DNA of 41,758 bases from CAYTGR01 sp964437445 (GCA_964437445.1 CAYTGR010000045.1:1-41758); one strand, 5' to 3'; positions 15,130-23,747 are shown, counted from the first letter of the stretch. Translations and numbers: made by a program. Notes: generated from the sequence alone by a model not told the origin.

Positions 15130-17859
15130 ATGACTTTTCCGTTGCTGACCACCAAGCTCTACCTCCCGCCGCCACGGGCGGATCGGGTACCACGCGGCCG
15201 CCTGCTCGCCCGGCTGGAGGAGGGACTGCGCCTGGACCGCCGGCTGACGCTGATCTCTGCGCCGGCCGGCTACGGCAAGACGACCCTGCTGAGCGAGTGG
15301 CTCTACAGCAGAGCGGCCGAGGTGGCCTGGCTTTCCCTGGACGAAAGTGATAACGATCCGATGCGCTTTTGGGCATATCTGCTGGCGGCGTTGCGCCTGC
15401 GCCCGGCCGACGCAGAAGTGACGCCCCAACAGCTCTGGTCATCTCCCCAGTTACCCCCTCCGCAAACGCTGGCGACCCTGCTGCTCAATGAGCTGGCCGC
15501 GCGTCCTGAACGCCAGCTCCTGGTCCTGGATGATTACCAGACGCTGAACACTCCCGCCATCCACGAGGCCGTGGCCTACTTCGTTGAGCATCTGCCGCCG
15601 TCATTTCATCTGGTCATTGCCACCCGCGCCGACCCGCCCCTGCCGCTGGCCCGGCTCCGCGCCCGGGGCCAGCTCACCGAGCTGCGGGCGGCCGACTTGC
15701 GCTTCACGTCGGCCGAGGCCGCAACGCTGCTCAATGAGATCATGGGACTGGGACTGACGCCGGCCGACCTGAACGCGCTGGAGGCCCGCACCGAGGGCTG
15801 GATCGCCGGCCTGCAACTGGCAGCGCTCTCCCTGCGCGATCACCATGACCGGGCCGGTTTTATCGCGGCCTTTACCGGTAGCCACCGGTTCATCCTGGAT
15901 TACCTGATGGAAGAGGTGTTGCGTCGCCAGCCGCCCGCCCTCCAGGAATTCCTGCTGCGCACCTCCATCCTGGAACGCCTTTCCGGGCCGCTCTGCGATG
16001 CCCTGGGAGATGCCAGCGATCCTCAGGCGGAGCTCTCCCAACCGGCAGCAGTCATTCTACCGCTGCTGGAGCAATCCAACCTGTTCGTGGTGCCACTGGA
16101 TGACCACCGGGAGTGGTATCGCTACCACCATCTTTTCGCTCACTTCCTCCAGGAGCGTCTGCGCCAGCTCCATCCCGAACAGATAGCAGCCTTACACTGG
16201 CGGGCGGCCGCCTGGTACGAGCAACAGGGCGCGCCGGTCCAGGCGGTGGATCACGCGCTCCAAGCCGCCGATTGGGAAGGAGCAGCGCGGCTGATCACGC
16301 CGTTGGCTGAATCGCTCCTGCTGCGCGGCGCGATCACCACCTTGTTGGGCTGGCTGGAAGCTTTACCGGCCAGCGTGATCCAGGCCCACCCCTGGCTGGC
16401 GCTCTATTACGCCAGTGCCCTCACGCTGGCCGGGCAAATGCAGCGGGTGGAGCCCTATCTCCAGCTGGCCGAACAGCGGCTCTCCGGGGATCCCCTGCCG
16501 GCCGAGCCGCGCGGCATGATCCAGGCCATTCGCGCTTACCAGGCCATGCTGCTGGGACAGATTGAAGCGGCCCTGACGTTGGCACAACAGGCCGCGGCGG
16601 CAACCCCGCCCGACCGGCCCTCACTGTTGCGCGACATCACCCACTGGTTGCTCAGCTTCGCTGCCTTTTTCACCGGGGAGATCACGGCAGTGGATGCCCA
16701 GCTGGAGCAGGTGATCAACCAACTGCCCACCGATAGCTTGCTGACGCTACTCTTAACAATCTATATGCATAGCTATTTGCATCAGCTGCATGGAGGGCTC
16801 CGCGCAGCTCAAAGCAGCCTGGAACAGGGGCTTTGGTTGACGCAGGCCCATGAGGACACCTCCTCACCGGTGGTCAGTGTGATTTACCAGGGACTGGCCA
16901 ACCTGGCCCGTGAGCGCAACGAACTGGCCGCCGCCGAGAGCTGGCTGCAACGCTGCCTGGCGCTGGCCGAGGCCTGGGGCAACGCTGAAGTACTGGTGGA
17001 TAGCTACATCGTCCTGGCACGCCTGCGGCTGGCGCAGCACAACCGGCCGACCGCCCGGCTGGCTCTGGAACAGGCCGCAGCCCTGGAGCACCAGGGGCAG
17101 CTCTCGCCCTTGACCGTGCAGTATATCCGGCTATGGCAGATGCAGGTAGCTCTCCCCGAGGAGCTGGCAGCGGTTGAGCGGTGGGCCGCCAACCTCCAGG
17201 CCTGGCCGGATGCAGCCGGGCCACAAGGGCTGGCCTATGTTTATCCCCGGGTGCTGGAGCAGGCCGTGGTTGGACGGCTGCGGTTGGCCCAGGGCCGCTA
17301 CACTGACGCCCTGGCGCTCTGGGCCGCGTTGATCCCACAAGTGGAAGCGGTGGAATGGTGGGGAGTGGTGATAGAACTGCTGGCTCTCCAGGCTATCACC
17401 TGGCAGGCCGCCGGTCACCCTGACCGGGCCTTAGATACCCTCCAACGGGCGTTGGCCTTAGCGGAGCCGGAGGGCTTCGTCCGCACGTTCGTGGATCTCG
17501 GCGCGCCGCTGCAAGCGCTGTTAGAGCGCTATCTGGCCGCCGCCCCCGGCCGGGAACCGCCGGTGAGCTGCACCTACGTGATGCGGTTGCTGGCTGCGTT
17601 TGAGGACCAGCCGGTGGAGGTGAACGCGCCCGCCGGCCCCCCGGCGACAGACCGGGCACCCTTGCCGGAACCGCTGAGTGAGCGCGAGCTGGAAGTGTTG
17701 CGTCTGGTCGCCGCCGGGCTATCCAACCAGGAGATTGCCGCCCGGCTGTTCGTCGCGCCCAGCACCGTCAAAACCCATCTCAACAACCTCTACCGCAAAC
17801 TGAACGCCAGCGGTCGCCTCCCGGCCGTCACCCGCGCCCGCGACTTAGGGCTGCTCTGA
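15130..17859 (+). CDS. MalT-like ATP-dependent LuxR transcriptional regulator
   Basis: 909-residue STAND-class regulator. It starts TTKLYLPPPRADRVPRGRLL as MalT-like proteins do. The NTPase domain has Walker A AGYGKTTLL (about residue 46-54) and Walker B LLVLDDYQ (about 131). A winged-helix segment follows, then a large helical TPR-type sensor region (about 400-800). The C-terminal LuxR HTH lies at about 848-905 (LSERELEVLRLVAAGLSNQE). In MalT, sensor-ligand and ATP binding drive oligomerisation and activation; the ligand here is unknown. It starts 6 bp after the toroid gene, so that protein or its product may be related to its signal. Three strong hairpins follow the stop. Confidence 0.93.
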   Translation: MTFPLLTTKLYLPPPRADRVPRGRLLARLEEGLRLDRRLTLISAPAGYGKTTLLSEWLYSRAAEVAWLSLDESDNDPMRFWAYLLAALRLRPADAEVTPQQLWSSPQLPPPQTLATLLLNELAARPERQLLVLDDYQTLNTPAIHEAVAYFVEHLPPSFHLVIATRADPPLPLARLRARGQLTELRAADLRFTSAEAATLLNEIMGLGLTPADLNALEARTEGWIAGLQLAALSLRDHHDRAGFIAAFTGSHRFILDYLMEEVLRRQPPALQEFLLRTSILERLSGPLCDALGDASDPQAELSQPAAVILPLLEQSNLFVVPLDDHREWYRYHHLFAHFLQERLRQLHPEQIAALHWRAAAWYEQQGAPVQAVDHALQAADWEGAARLITPLAESLLLRGAITTLLGWLEALPASVIQAHPWLALYYASALTLAGQMQRVEPYLQLAEQRLSGDPLPAEPRGMIQAIRAYQAMLLGQIEAALTLAQQAAAATPPDRPSLLRDITHWLLSFAAFFTGEITAVDAQLEQVINQLPTDSLLTLLLTIYMHSYLHQLHGGLRAAQSSLEQGLWLTQAHEDTSSPVVSVIYQGLANLARERNELAAAESWLQRCLALAEAWGNAEVLVDSYIVLARLRLAQHNRPTARLALEQAAALEHQGQLSPLTVQYIRLWQMQVALPEELAAVERWAANLQAWPDAAGPQGLAYVYPRVLEQAVVGRLRLAQGRYTDALALWAALIPQVEAVEWWGVVIELLALQAITWQAAGHPDRALDTLQRALALAEPEGFVRTFVDLGAPLQALLERYLAAAPGREPPVSCTYVMRLLAAFEDQPVEVNAPAGPPATDRAPLPEPLSERELEVLRLVAAGLSNQEIAARLFVAPSTVKTHLNNLYRKLNASGRLPAVTRARDLGLL

Positions 17860-17878
17860 GGATAGTCGCTTATCAGCA

Positions 17879-17907
17879 AGCAGCGCAAACTAAAGTTTGC
17901 GTCTGCT
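17879..17907. terminator. Hairpin after the MalT-like gene
   Basis: AGCAG plus CGCAAACT (17879-17891) pairs with AGTTTGCG plus CTGCT (17894-17907) with one bulged T, giving 13 bp around a 2-nt loop, 20 nt after the stop. There is no U-tract, so it may be a repeat-type hairpin or a factor-assisted 3' end. Confidence 0.45.
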
Positions 17908-17920
17908 GTTGATCAATATC

Positions 17921-17948
17921 TCCCCCATGAACTGGCATTCATGGGGGA
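17921..17948. repeat. Perfect 11-bp hairpin CCCCCATGAA
   Basis: TCCCCCATGAA (17921-17931) and TTCATGGGGGA (17938-17948) are exact complements around a 6-nt loop CTGGCA. A related half copy is at 9928-9952. Confidence 0.7.
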
Positions 17949-18003
17949 ATTCCCTGGCTTTTCCGCCTTCATCCCACTGCTTTCCGCCTTCCCTTTAATC
18001 CAC

Positions 18004-18026
18004 CCCCCGAATCCACCGCTCGGGGG
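18004..18026. repeat. Perfect 7-bp hairpin CCCCCGA
   Basis: CCCCCGA (18004-18010) and TCGGGGG (18020-18026) around a 9-nt loop. It is the third hairpin in the 240-bp gap before the efflux cluster. A weak promoter-like pair (TAGACG, then TACACT at about 18052) follows, but I do not call it. Confidence 0.5.
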
Positions 18027-18101
18027 ATAGACGCTCCACCCCCTTTGGCGTTACACTACGGATAGAGGTTCAGGCTGACCGATCAGCAACAGGAGAGCGC
18101 C

Positions 18102-18329
18102 TTGAATCACCCGTTAGTCTGTCACATTCGTCTGCAGGGGACGTTGAACGCCCACTGGGCCGAGCGGTTTGCCGGGCTGACGCTGGCGAACGTGGGCCGC
18201 GAGGCCATCCTGACCGGCCGGCTGCCGGACCAAGCGGCCTTGTATGGCTTGCTGAACCAGTTGCGCGATCTGGGTGTGACGTTACTGGTGGTCCACATAG
18301 AGAGGGATTATGAGAACAATCATCCATAA
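18102..18329 (+). CDS. Small conserved 75-residue protein
   Basis: 75 residues starting at TTG 18102, chosen because AGGAGA sits 5 nt upstream. There is no membrane segment or cysteine motif beyond one Cys. The pattern IRLQGTLNAHWAERFAGLTL, then LTGRLPDQAALYGLLNQL and RDLGVTLLVVH, resembles small uncharacterised proteins I remember from Chloroflexota genomes, often beside transporters or regulators. It predicts an alpha/beta fold with a possible beta hairpin and two helices. The end overlaps the start of the first ABC ATPase by 20 bp, so it is the promoter-proximal gene of the efflux operon and is translated with it. Function unknown. Confidence 0.75.
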   Translation: MNHPLVCHIRLQGTLNAHWAERFAGLTLANVGREAILTGRLPDQAALYGLLNQLRDLGVTLLVVHIERDYENNHP

Positions 18330-19059
18330 ACGCCAGGGGACTCCCCTCCAGGCCGGGCCGGGCGGCCCGGGACCGCTGGTGGGATTGCAACGGGTCGTCA
18401 AGACCTATCAGACCGCCGCCGGTCCCTTCACGGCACTCAAGGGGGTAGACTTGAGCGTGAACGCAGGCGAATTCGTCGCCATCGTCGGCAAATCGGGCAG
18501 CGGCAAATCCACGCTGATTAACATGATCACCGGCATTGACCGGCCCACGACCGGCGCGGTAATCGTCAACGGCACACCGCTCCAGGCACTCACCGAAGAA
18601 CAGATCGCGGTCTGGCGGGGGCAGGCTATCGGCGTCATCTTCCAGTTCTTCCAGCTGCTCCCCACCCTGACCGCGGTGGAAAACATCCTGCTGGCGATGG
18701 ATTACGGCCACCGCTTTCCACCGCCGGATCGGCCGGCCCGGGCGCTGCGCTTGCTGGAGCAGGTCGGCCTGGCCAATTGTGCCCACCGCCTGCCGGCCCA
18801 GCTCTCCGGCGGGCAACAACAGTGCGTCGCCATTGCCCGCGCTTTAGCCAACGATCCGCCGCTGCTCACCGCCGACGAGCCGACCGGCAACCTGGATTCC
18901 AAAACTGCGGCCACGATCCTGACGCTCTTTGAAGCCCTGGTTGCCCAGGGCAAGACCATCTTGATGGTCACCCACGATGACGAACTGGCGCGGCGCGCCG
19001 GGCGGTGCGTGGTCATCGCCGACGGTGCCATCGTACAGGATCAGCGCCATGGAGCGTGA
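18310..19059 (+). CDS. ABC transporter ATPase, MacB/LolD type (first)
   Basis: 249-residue ATPase of the MacB/LolD/FtsE group, which power FtsX-type permeases. Walker A GKSGSGKST (about 61), Q-loop QFFQLLPTLTAVEN, signature LSGGQQQ (about 160), Walker B LLTADEPTGNLDS and switch VTHD are all present. The residue after the signature is Cys where family members usually have Arg (QQQCVAIARAL). An N-terminal extension of about 25 residues is rich in Gly and Pro. The ATG has GAGGG 5 nt upstream. It is a paralogue of the next gene, which follows directly, and together they probably energise the single large permease. Confidence 0.92.
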   Translation: MRTIIHKRQGTPLQAGPGGPGPLVGLQRVVKTYQTAAGPFTALKGVDLSVNAGEFVAIVGKSGSGKSTLINMITGIDRPTTGAVIVNGTPLQALTEEQIAVWRGQAIGVIFQFFQLLPTLTAVENILLAMDYGHRFPPPDRPARALRLLEQVGLANCAHRLPAQLSGGQQQCVAIARALANDPPLLTADEPTGNLDSKTAATILTLFEALVAQGKTILMVTHDDELARRAGRCVVIADGAIVQDQRHGA

Positions 19060-19060
19060 A

Positions 19061-19762
19061 ATGATGCAAGACCATATCCCTGACACCACGCCGTTCATCC
19101 GCCTGCGCGGCGTTGTCAAACATTATCAGGGGGCAGCCGGCGCAGTGGTGGCCCTCCGGGGAATTGACCTGGACGTGCAGCACGGCGAATTCCTGGTCGT
19201 GTTGGGCAAATCGGGCAGCGGCAAGACCACGCTGGTCAACCTGCTCACCGGCCTGGACCGGGTCACGGCCGGCGAAGTCTGGGTCGCGGCCGCCCCCGTC
19301 CATCGCCTGAGCGCAGGGGCAGCCGCTCGCTGGCGGGGACAGACCATCGGTGTCGTCTTCCAGGCGTTTGAGCTGCTGCCCACGCTGACCCTGCTCCAAA
19401 ACGTGATGCTGCCGATGGATTTCGCCCGGCACGGCGCACCGGCCCGGCAGCGCGAGCGGGCGCTGGCACTGTTGGCCGAGCTGGAGCTCGCTGACCACGC
19501 GCACAAGCCGCCGACGGCCATTTCCGGTGGCCAGCAACAGCGTGTCGCCATCGCCCGCGCCTTAGCCAACGATCCGCCCCTGGTGGTCGCCGACGAGCCG
19601 ACCGGCAGCCTGGACTCGGCCACAGCCGCCACAGTGGTACAGATCTTCACCCGGCTGGTGGCCCAGGGCAAGACTGTCGTCCTGGTCACGCACGACCACG
19701 ACGTCGCCCGCCAGGCAACGCGGGTTATCACACTCAGCGATGGAGAATTGACCGGTGGATAG
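19061..19762 (+). CDS. ABC transporter ATPase, MacB/LolD type (second)
   Basis: 233-residue ATPase, paralogous to its upstream neighbour. Walker A GKSGSGKTT, signature ISGGQQQRVAIARAL, Walker B LVVADEPTGSLDS and switch VTHDHD are complete. Starts at 19049, 19061 and 19064 are possible; ATG 19061 has GGAG 6 nt upstream and begins 1 bp after the preceding stop. The frame is open upstream to 18977 but that overlaps the first ATPase. The GACCATG-type heptamer array begins at the last base of its stop codon. Confidence 0.92.
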   Translation: MMQDHIPDTTPFIRLRGVVKHYQGAAGAVVALRGIDLDVQHGEFLVVLGKSGSGKTTLVNLLTGLDRVTAGEVWVAAAPVHRLSAGAAARWRGQTIGVVFQAFELLPTLTLLQNVMLPMDFARHGAPARQRERALALLAELELADHAHKPPTAISGGQQQRVAIARALANDPPLVVADEPTGSLDSATAATVVQIFTRLVAQGKTVVLVTHDHDVARQATRVITLSDGELTGG

Positions 19763-19789
19763 ACCATGGACGACAGACCACAGACCGCT
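19762..19789. repeat. Heptamer array (GACCAYR)x4
   Basis: GACCATG, GACGACA, GACCACA, GACCGCT in tandem in the gap between the second ATPase and the permease. An inverse remnant (GTGGTCTATCG) follows at about 19800. Confidence 0.8.
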
Positions 19790-19838
19790 CAGAAACTCGT
19801 GGTCTATCGTCTTTTACCTGCCATGGGAGAGCTCTAAG

Positions 19839-22229
19839 ATGATAAGTGTTCGCTGGTACAAAGTCTGGAACGATTTAGGGGGTAACAAGACCCGCACGGC
19901 CCTGATCGTGCTGTCCATCGCCGTGGGACTTTTCGCCGTCGGGATGATCGTCAGCACGCGGGCCATCCTCGACACCGAGCTGCACCGCAGCTACGCCGCC
20001 ATTCAGCCTTCCAGCGGCTCGCTGCGAACGCTCCAGCTCTTTGACGCGGACTTTGTCCAGGCGGTGCGAGCTCTGCCGGGGGTGGCCGCGGTGGAACCCC
20101 GGCGGGTCCTGGAGGTGCGGGCGCAGGTCGGCCCCGATACCTGGGTCAACCTGACCCTCTTTGCGGTAGCCGATTACGACGCCATGCAGGTCAACAAAAT
20201 CCGCCCGCAGGCCGGTGCCTGGCCGCCGCCGGAACGGGCTTTGCTGGTGGAGCGGGCGGCGCTGGCGCTGCTCAACACCCAGATCGGCGAGAACCTGCTC
20301 ATTGAGACCGCCGACGGCAAACAGCGCACCCTGCCGGTCGCCGGGACGGCACACGATCTGGCGCAGCTGCCCGCCCCCCTTGACGGCACGCCCTACGCTT
20401 ACATTTCACTGGAGACGTTGAAATGGTTAGGGGAACCCTATGGGTTCAATGCGCTGGATATTGCGGCAGTTGACGCCACCAATCCCGCCGCCGCGCAGGC
20501 CGCCGTCAATGCCGTCAAAGACAAGGCCGAAAAGAACGGGCTGACCATCCCCCTGAACCTGGCGCTGGAGCCGGGACAGTTACCGGTGGAGGATATTCTC
20601 CAGGCGGTCCTGCTGCTGATGGGAATCCTGGGGCTGCTGGCACTGTTTTTGAGCGCCTTTCTCATCATCAACACTGTGTCGGCGCTGTTAACGCAACAAC
20701 GCCGGCAAATCGGCGTGATGAAAGCTCTCGGCGCGCAGACCGGCCAGCTCTTGAGCATGTATCTGGTGATGGTGACCACCTATGGGGCGCTGGCGTTGCT
20801 GCTGGCGGTCCCTTTGAGCAGCGTGGGGGCGCGCGGCCTCAGTCGTTTCATCGCCGCCATGTTCAACTTTGACCTGAGCGAGGTTCACGTCACCCCGGTC
20901 GCCCTCGGGCTGCAACTGGCCGTGGGCTTGCTCACGCCGGCGCTGGCCTCGCTTTTCCCCTTCCTGGCAAACCTGCGCATCACGGCAGCAGCGGCAATGA
21001 GCAGCTACCAGGTGCCCCGGCACGGGGCTGGCGCGCAGCTGCTGGCCGGGGCGCGGCTCTGGTTCGCCCGTAACTGGCTGCGCCGCCCGCTCCTGCTGGC
21101 GGCCCGCAACACCTTCCGCAGCCGGGGACGCCTGGCCCTCACGCTCATCACGTTGACGCTGGGGAGTGCCATCTTCATCAGCGTCTTTAGCGTGCGGGCC
21201 TCGCTGTTCCGCACCCTGGACGATCTGATGCGCTGGTGGAATTTTGATACCCTGGTCGGGCTCAATTACCCCTACCGGGTGGAAAAGCTGCTCCAGACCG
21301 CCCAAACTGCGCCGGGAGTGGTGCAAAGCGACGTCTGGCTCCAACTGCCCACCCGCCGGGTCCGTCCCGATGGCAGCGAAAGCGAAGGCATTTTTATGTT
21401 CGCGCCACGGCTGGATTCAACCATAGAGGTGATGCCGGCGCTCGTCGCCGGCCGCTGGCTGCTGCCGGCGGATGAGAACGCCATTGTGGTCAGCGCTGTG
21501 CTGCTACAGGATGAGCCGGATTTGCAGCTGGGGAGCGATCTGGTGCTCAAGCTGGCCGGCCGGGAGCGGAGTTTCCACATCGTCGGGATCAGCCAGGGCG
21601 TAATTGCCCCCATGGTCTACACACCTTACTCCTATGTCTCCCGCCTGGTCGGTGAGGCGGACCGGGCCAACGCTGTGCTGGTAATCTTTGACCGGCGCGA
21701 TCCGGCCAGCATCGCCGCCGCGACGGCGCGCCTGGAAGAGCATTTTGAGCACGCCGGGCTGCAGGTCAACAGCACCCAGTTGACCACGGCCGAGCGCGCT
21801 GAGGCCGGGGCGGCCTTTGGTGTCATCATCGTCCTGTTGTTGATCATGGCCGTGCTGCTGGCCCTGGTCGGCGGGCTGGGCCTGATGGGCACCATGAGCA
21901 TCAACGTGCTGGAACGGACCCGCGAGATCGGCATCCTGCGTGCCATCGGTGCCCCCCATCAAGGCGTGGCGCTGGTCTTTATCCTGGAGGGCCTGGTTAT
22001 CGGCGGCCTCAGCTGGCTGGGCGGAGCGCTCCTGGCCTTCCCTTTAGGCCACTTGCTCAGCGACGCAGTCGGCCAGCCCCTCATGGGGACGCCACTCACG
22101 TTCAGTTATGCACCGGCCGGCGCCTGGCTCTGGCTGCTCAGCGTGCTGTTGCTCAGCGCCGTGGCGAGCTTCATCCCGGCCCGGAATGCGGCCCGCTTGA
22201 CCGTGCGCGAGGTGCTGGCGTATGAGTAA
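19839..22229 (+). CDS. ABC transporter permease with two FtsX/MacB-type halves
   Basis: 796-residue membrane protein. TM1 (about residues 18-40, TALIVLSIAVGLFAVGMIV) is followed by a large outside domain and TM2-4 (about 260-390). A second half starts with TM5 (about 430-450) and another outside domain, and ends in TM6-8 (about 660-790) with a typical FtsX segment (MGTMSINVLERTREIGILRAIG). A single polypeptide with eight TMs would match a dimer of the two different ATPases upstream. The frame opens at 19755, but the first 28 codons come from the heptamer repeat. ATG 19839 has GGGAGAG about 8 nt upstream and gives a normal N-terminus. Likely role is export or extraction of lipids, lipoproteins or drugs. 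Confidence 0.9.
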   Translation: MISVRWYKVWNDLGGNKTRTALIVLSIAVGLFAVGMIVSTRAILDTELHRSYAAIQPSSGSLRTLQLFDADFVQAVRALPGVAAVEPRRVLEVRAQVGPDTWVNLTLFAVADYDAMQVNKIRPQAGAWPPPERALLVERAALALLNTQIGENLLIETADGKQRTLPVAGTAHDLAQLPAPLDGTPYAYISLETLKWLGEPYGFNALDIAAVDATNPAAAQAAVNAVKDKAEKNGLTIPLNLALEPGQLPVEDILQAVLLLMGILGLLALFLSAFLIINTVSALLTQQRRQIGVMKALGAQTGQLLSMYLVMVTTYGALALLLAVPLSSVGARGLSRFIAAMFNFDLSEVHVTPVALGLQLAVGLLTPALASLFPFLANLRITAAAAMSSYQVPRHGAGAQLLAGARLWFARNWLRRPLLLAARNTFRSRGRLALTLITLTLGSAIFISVFSVRASLFRTLDDLMRWWNFDTLVGLNYPYRVEKLLQTAQTAPGVVQSDVWLQLPTRRVRPDGSESEGIFMFAPRLDSTIEVMPALVAGRWLLPADENAIVVSAVLLQDEPDLQLGSDLVLKLAGRERSFHIVGISQGVIAPMVYTPYSYVSRLVGEADRANAVLVIFDRRDPASIAAATARLEEHFEHAGLQVNSTQLTTAERAEAGAAFGVIIVLLLIMAVLLALVGGLGLMGTMSINVLERTREIGILRAIGAPHQGVALVFILEGLVIGGLSWLGGALLAFPLGHLLSDAVGQPLMGTPLTFSYAPAGAWLWLLSVLLLSAVASFIPARNAARLTVREVLAYE

Positions 22230-22258
22230 GGGCGTCATGGCAAGCGGTCAGGAAGAGC

Positions 22259-22279
22259 GACCACGGACCACAGACAACA
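22259..22279. repeat. Heptamer array (GACCACG)x3
   Basis: GACCACG, GACCACA, GACAACA in the 184-bp gap between permease and membrane-fusion gene. An inverse fragment (TGTGGTCCGTC) at about 22370-22380 closes the gap. Confidence 0.8.
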
Positions 22280-22413
22280 GCCTACAAAACAAAGGTGGAA
22301 ATTTCTGGCGGCCGGCAACTGGATACCGGTCCTTGCGAGAACGGCACCGGCCTCCAGCCTTAGCAGATTTGTGGTCCGTCATCGGCGGTCTCTTAAAAAT
22401 CAGGGAGGTTGAG

Positions 22414-23568
22414 ATGAAACTAAGTTTACGCACGTTGGGAGGGTTGATGGTCATGGGGCTGGCGCTGACAGCGTGCAGCCAGGGAACAGCGGCGCAGCCA
22501 CCGGCCACGCCGGTGCAGGCGGCCGATGCCGGACTGGTGATCGCCGAGGCGACCCTGGAACCGGTGCAATGGATTGCGCTCCGCGCCACCACCGGGGGGC
22601 CGGTCGCCGCCGTCCTGGTAGCGGAAGGTGACCGCGTGGCCGCCGGCCAGCTGCTGGTCAGGTTGGACGATCGGGACGCCCAGATTGCCGTGCAACAGGC
22701 CACGGCGGCGGTCGCGGCAGCCGAAGCGCAGCTGGCCGAGCTCCAGGCCGGAGCTCGCCCAGAGGAGCTCGCGGCGGCTGAGGCTCAGGTCAAGGCCGCC
22801 CAGGCCGGACTGACGCAGGCCGTGGCGCAACGCGACGCGCTCCAGAGCGGTACCCAGAGCGCGCGTGCCGTCGCTGCGGCCCAGGTCGCCACCGCCGAGG
22901 CGGCCGCCTGGGAGGCCAAAAATATCTACGACCACTACGGCTGGCAGCTGGGCGACGGCGCTACCAAACAATGGCAAGCGGCTGAGGCCACGTTAGACGC
23001 GGCTGAAGCCGAACAGGTCCAGGCGCAAGAAGGGGGCGCGGCGCAAATCCGCGCGGCCAACGCAGCGGTCTCCGCGGCCGCCGCCCAGCGGGCGCTGGCC
23101 GAGGCACAGCTGAACCGGCTCCAGACCGGGGCCTCGCCGGAACAGCTGGCAGCGGCCGAAGCAACCTGCCAGCAGGCGCAGGCAACACTGGCCGCCGCCC
23201 GGCTGGCGCTGGAGCGCACCGAGCTCCGCGCGCCCTTTGCCGGCACCGTTACCCGGCTGGCCGTCAAGCCCGGCGAGCTGGCCGGACCGGGCGAGGTTAT
23301 GCTCATGCTGGCCACTGTGGAGCAGCTGCAAGCGGTCACCACCGACCTGACCGAGCTGGCGGTGGCGCGGGTCCAGCCGGGGCAGGCTGTGACACTCACG
23401 CTGGATGCACTGCCGAGGCGCGAATTCCAGGGACGGGTCATCGCCATTGACCAGCAGGCCATAGAATACCGGGGCGACGTGACCTATCCCGTTACGATTG
23501 CCTTAGAAGGCGACCCCACCGGCCTGCGGTGGGGCATGACGGCTGTCGTCAAGATCGCCGCGCCGTGA
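22414..23568 (+). CDS. Lipoprotein membrane-fusion (MacA/HlyD-like) protein
   Basis: 384-residue periplasmic or outer-face adaptor. The signal peptide ends in lipobox LTAC (Cys24), so it is a predicted lipoprotein. A biotinyl/lipoyl-like half motif (GGPVAAVLVAEGDRVAAGQLLVRLD, about 65-90) flanks an Ala/Gln-rich alpha-helical hairpin (about 92-260). The second lipoyl half (LRAPFAGTVTRLAVKPGELAG) and a beta-barrel domain (about 300-384) follow. ATG 22414 is decided by a strong AGGGAGG 6 nt upstream, although the frame is open from 22222. It completes an ATPase-permease-adaptor set. No outer-membrane TolC partner is seen, which would fit a monoderm envelope. Confidence 0.9.
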   Translation: MKLSLRTLGGLMVMGLALTACSQGTAAQPPATPVQAADAGLVIAEATLEPVQWIALRATTGGPVAAVLVAEGDRVAAGQLLVRLDDRDAQIAVQQATAAVAAAEAQLAELQAGARPEELAAAEAQVKAAQAGLTQAVAQRDALQSGTQSARAVAAAQVATAEAAAWEAKNIYDHYGWQLGDGATKQWQAAEATLDAAEAEQVQAQEGGAAQIRAANAAVSAAAAQRALAEAQLNRLQTGASPEQLAAAEATCQQAQATLAAARLALERTELRAPFAGTVTRLAVKPGELAGPGEVMLMLATVEQLQAVTTDLTELAVARVQPGQAVTLTLDALPRREFQGRVIAIDQQAIEYRGDVTYPVTIALEGDPTGLRWGMTAVVKIAAP

Positions 23569-23664
23569 GCCGGTAGCGCTGCCCAGGTCTTGAGCGGCAT
23601 GAGTGCTTGCGGTAACAATCATCTTGGCTCAGACCTGTCATGGATTGTCGCGTCCGTTAACAGT

Positions 23665-23716
23665 TAGAGGGATTTTGCACACCGTACTTCCGTCGTGTGC
23701 AAAATCCCTCTATTTT
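23665..23716 (+). terminator. 18-bp perfect hairpin, probable end of the efflux operon
   Basis: Arms 23665-23682 and 23695-23712 are exact complements over 18 bp (TAGAGGGATTTTGCACAC and its complement) around a 12-nt loop, followed by TTTT. It lies about 97 bp after the adaptor stop. A degenerate relative occurs at 7677-7717, so it is also a repeat family. Confidence 0.55.
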
Positions 23717-23747
23717 GGTTTCTCTCAAAAAAGTGAGGGGAGAGTCC

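Noticed and set aside
19755..19838. Upstream extension of the permease
   Set aside because: Encoded by the GACCACA heptamer array; a good ribosome site and normal N-terminus occur at 19839.
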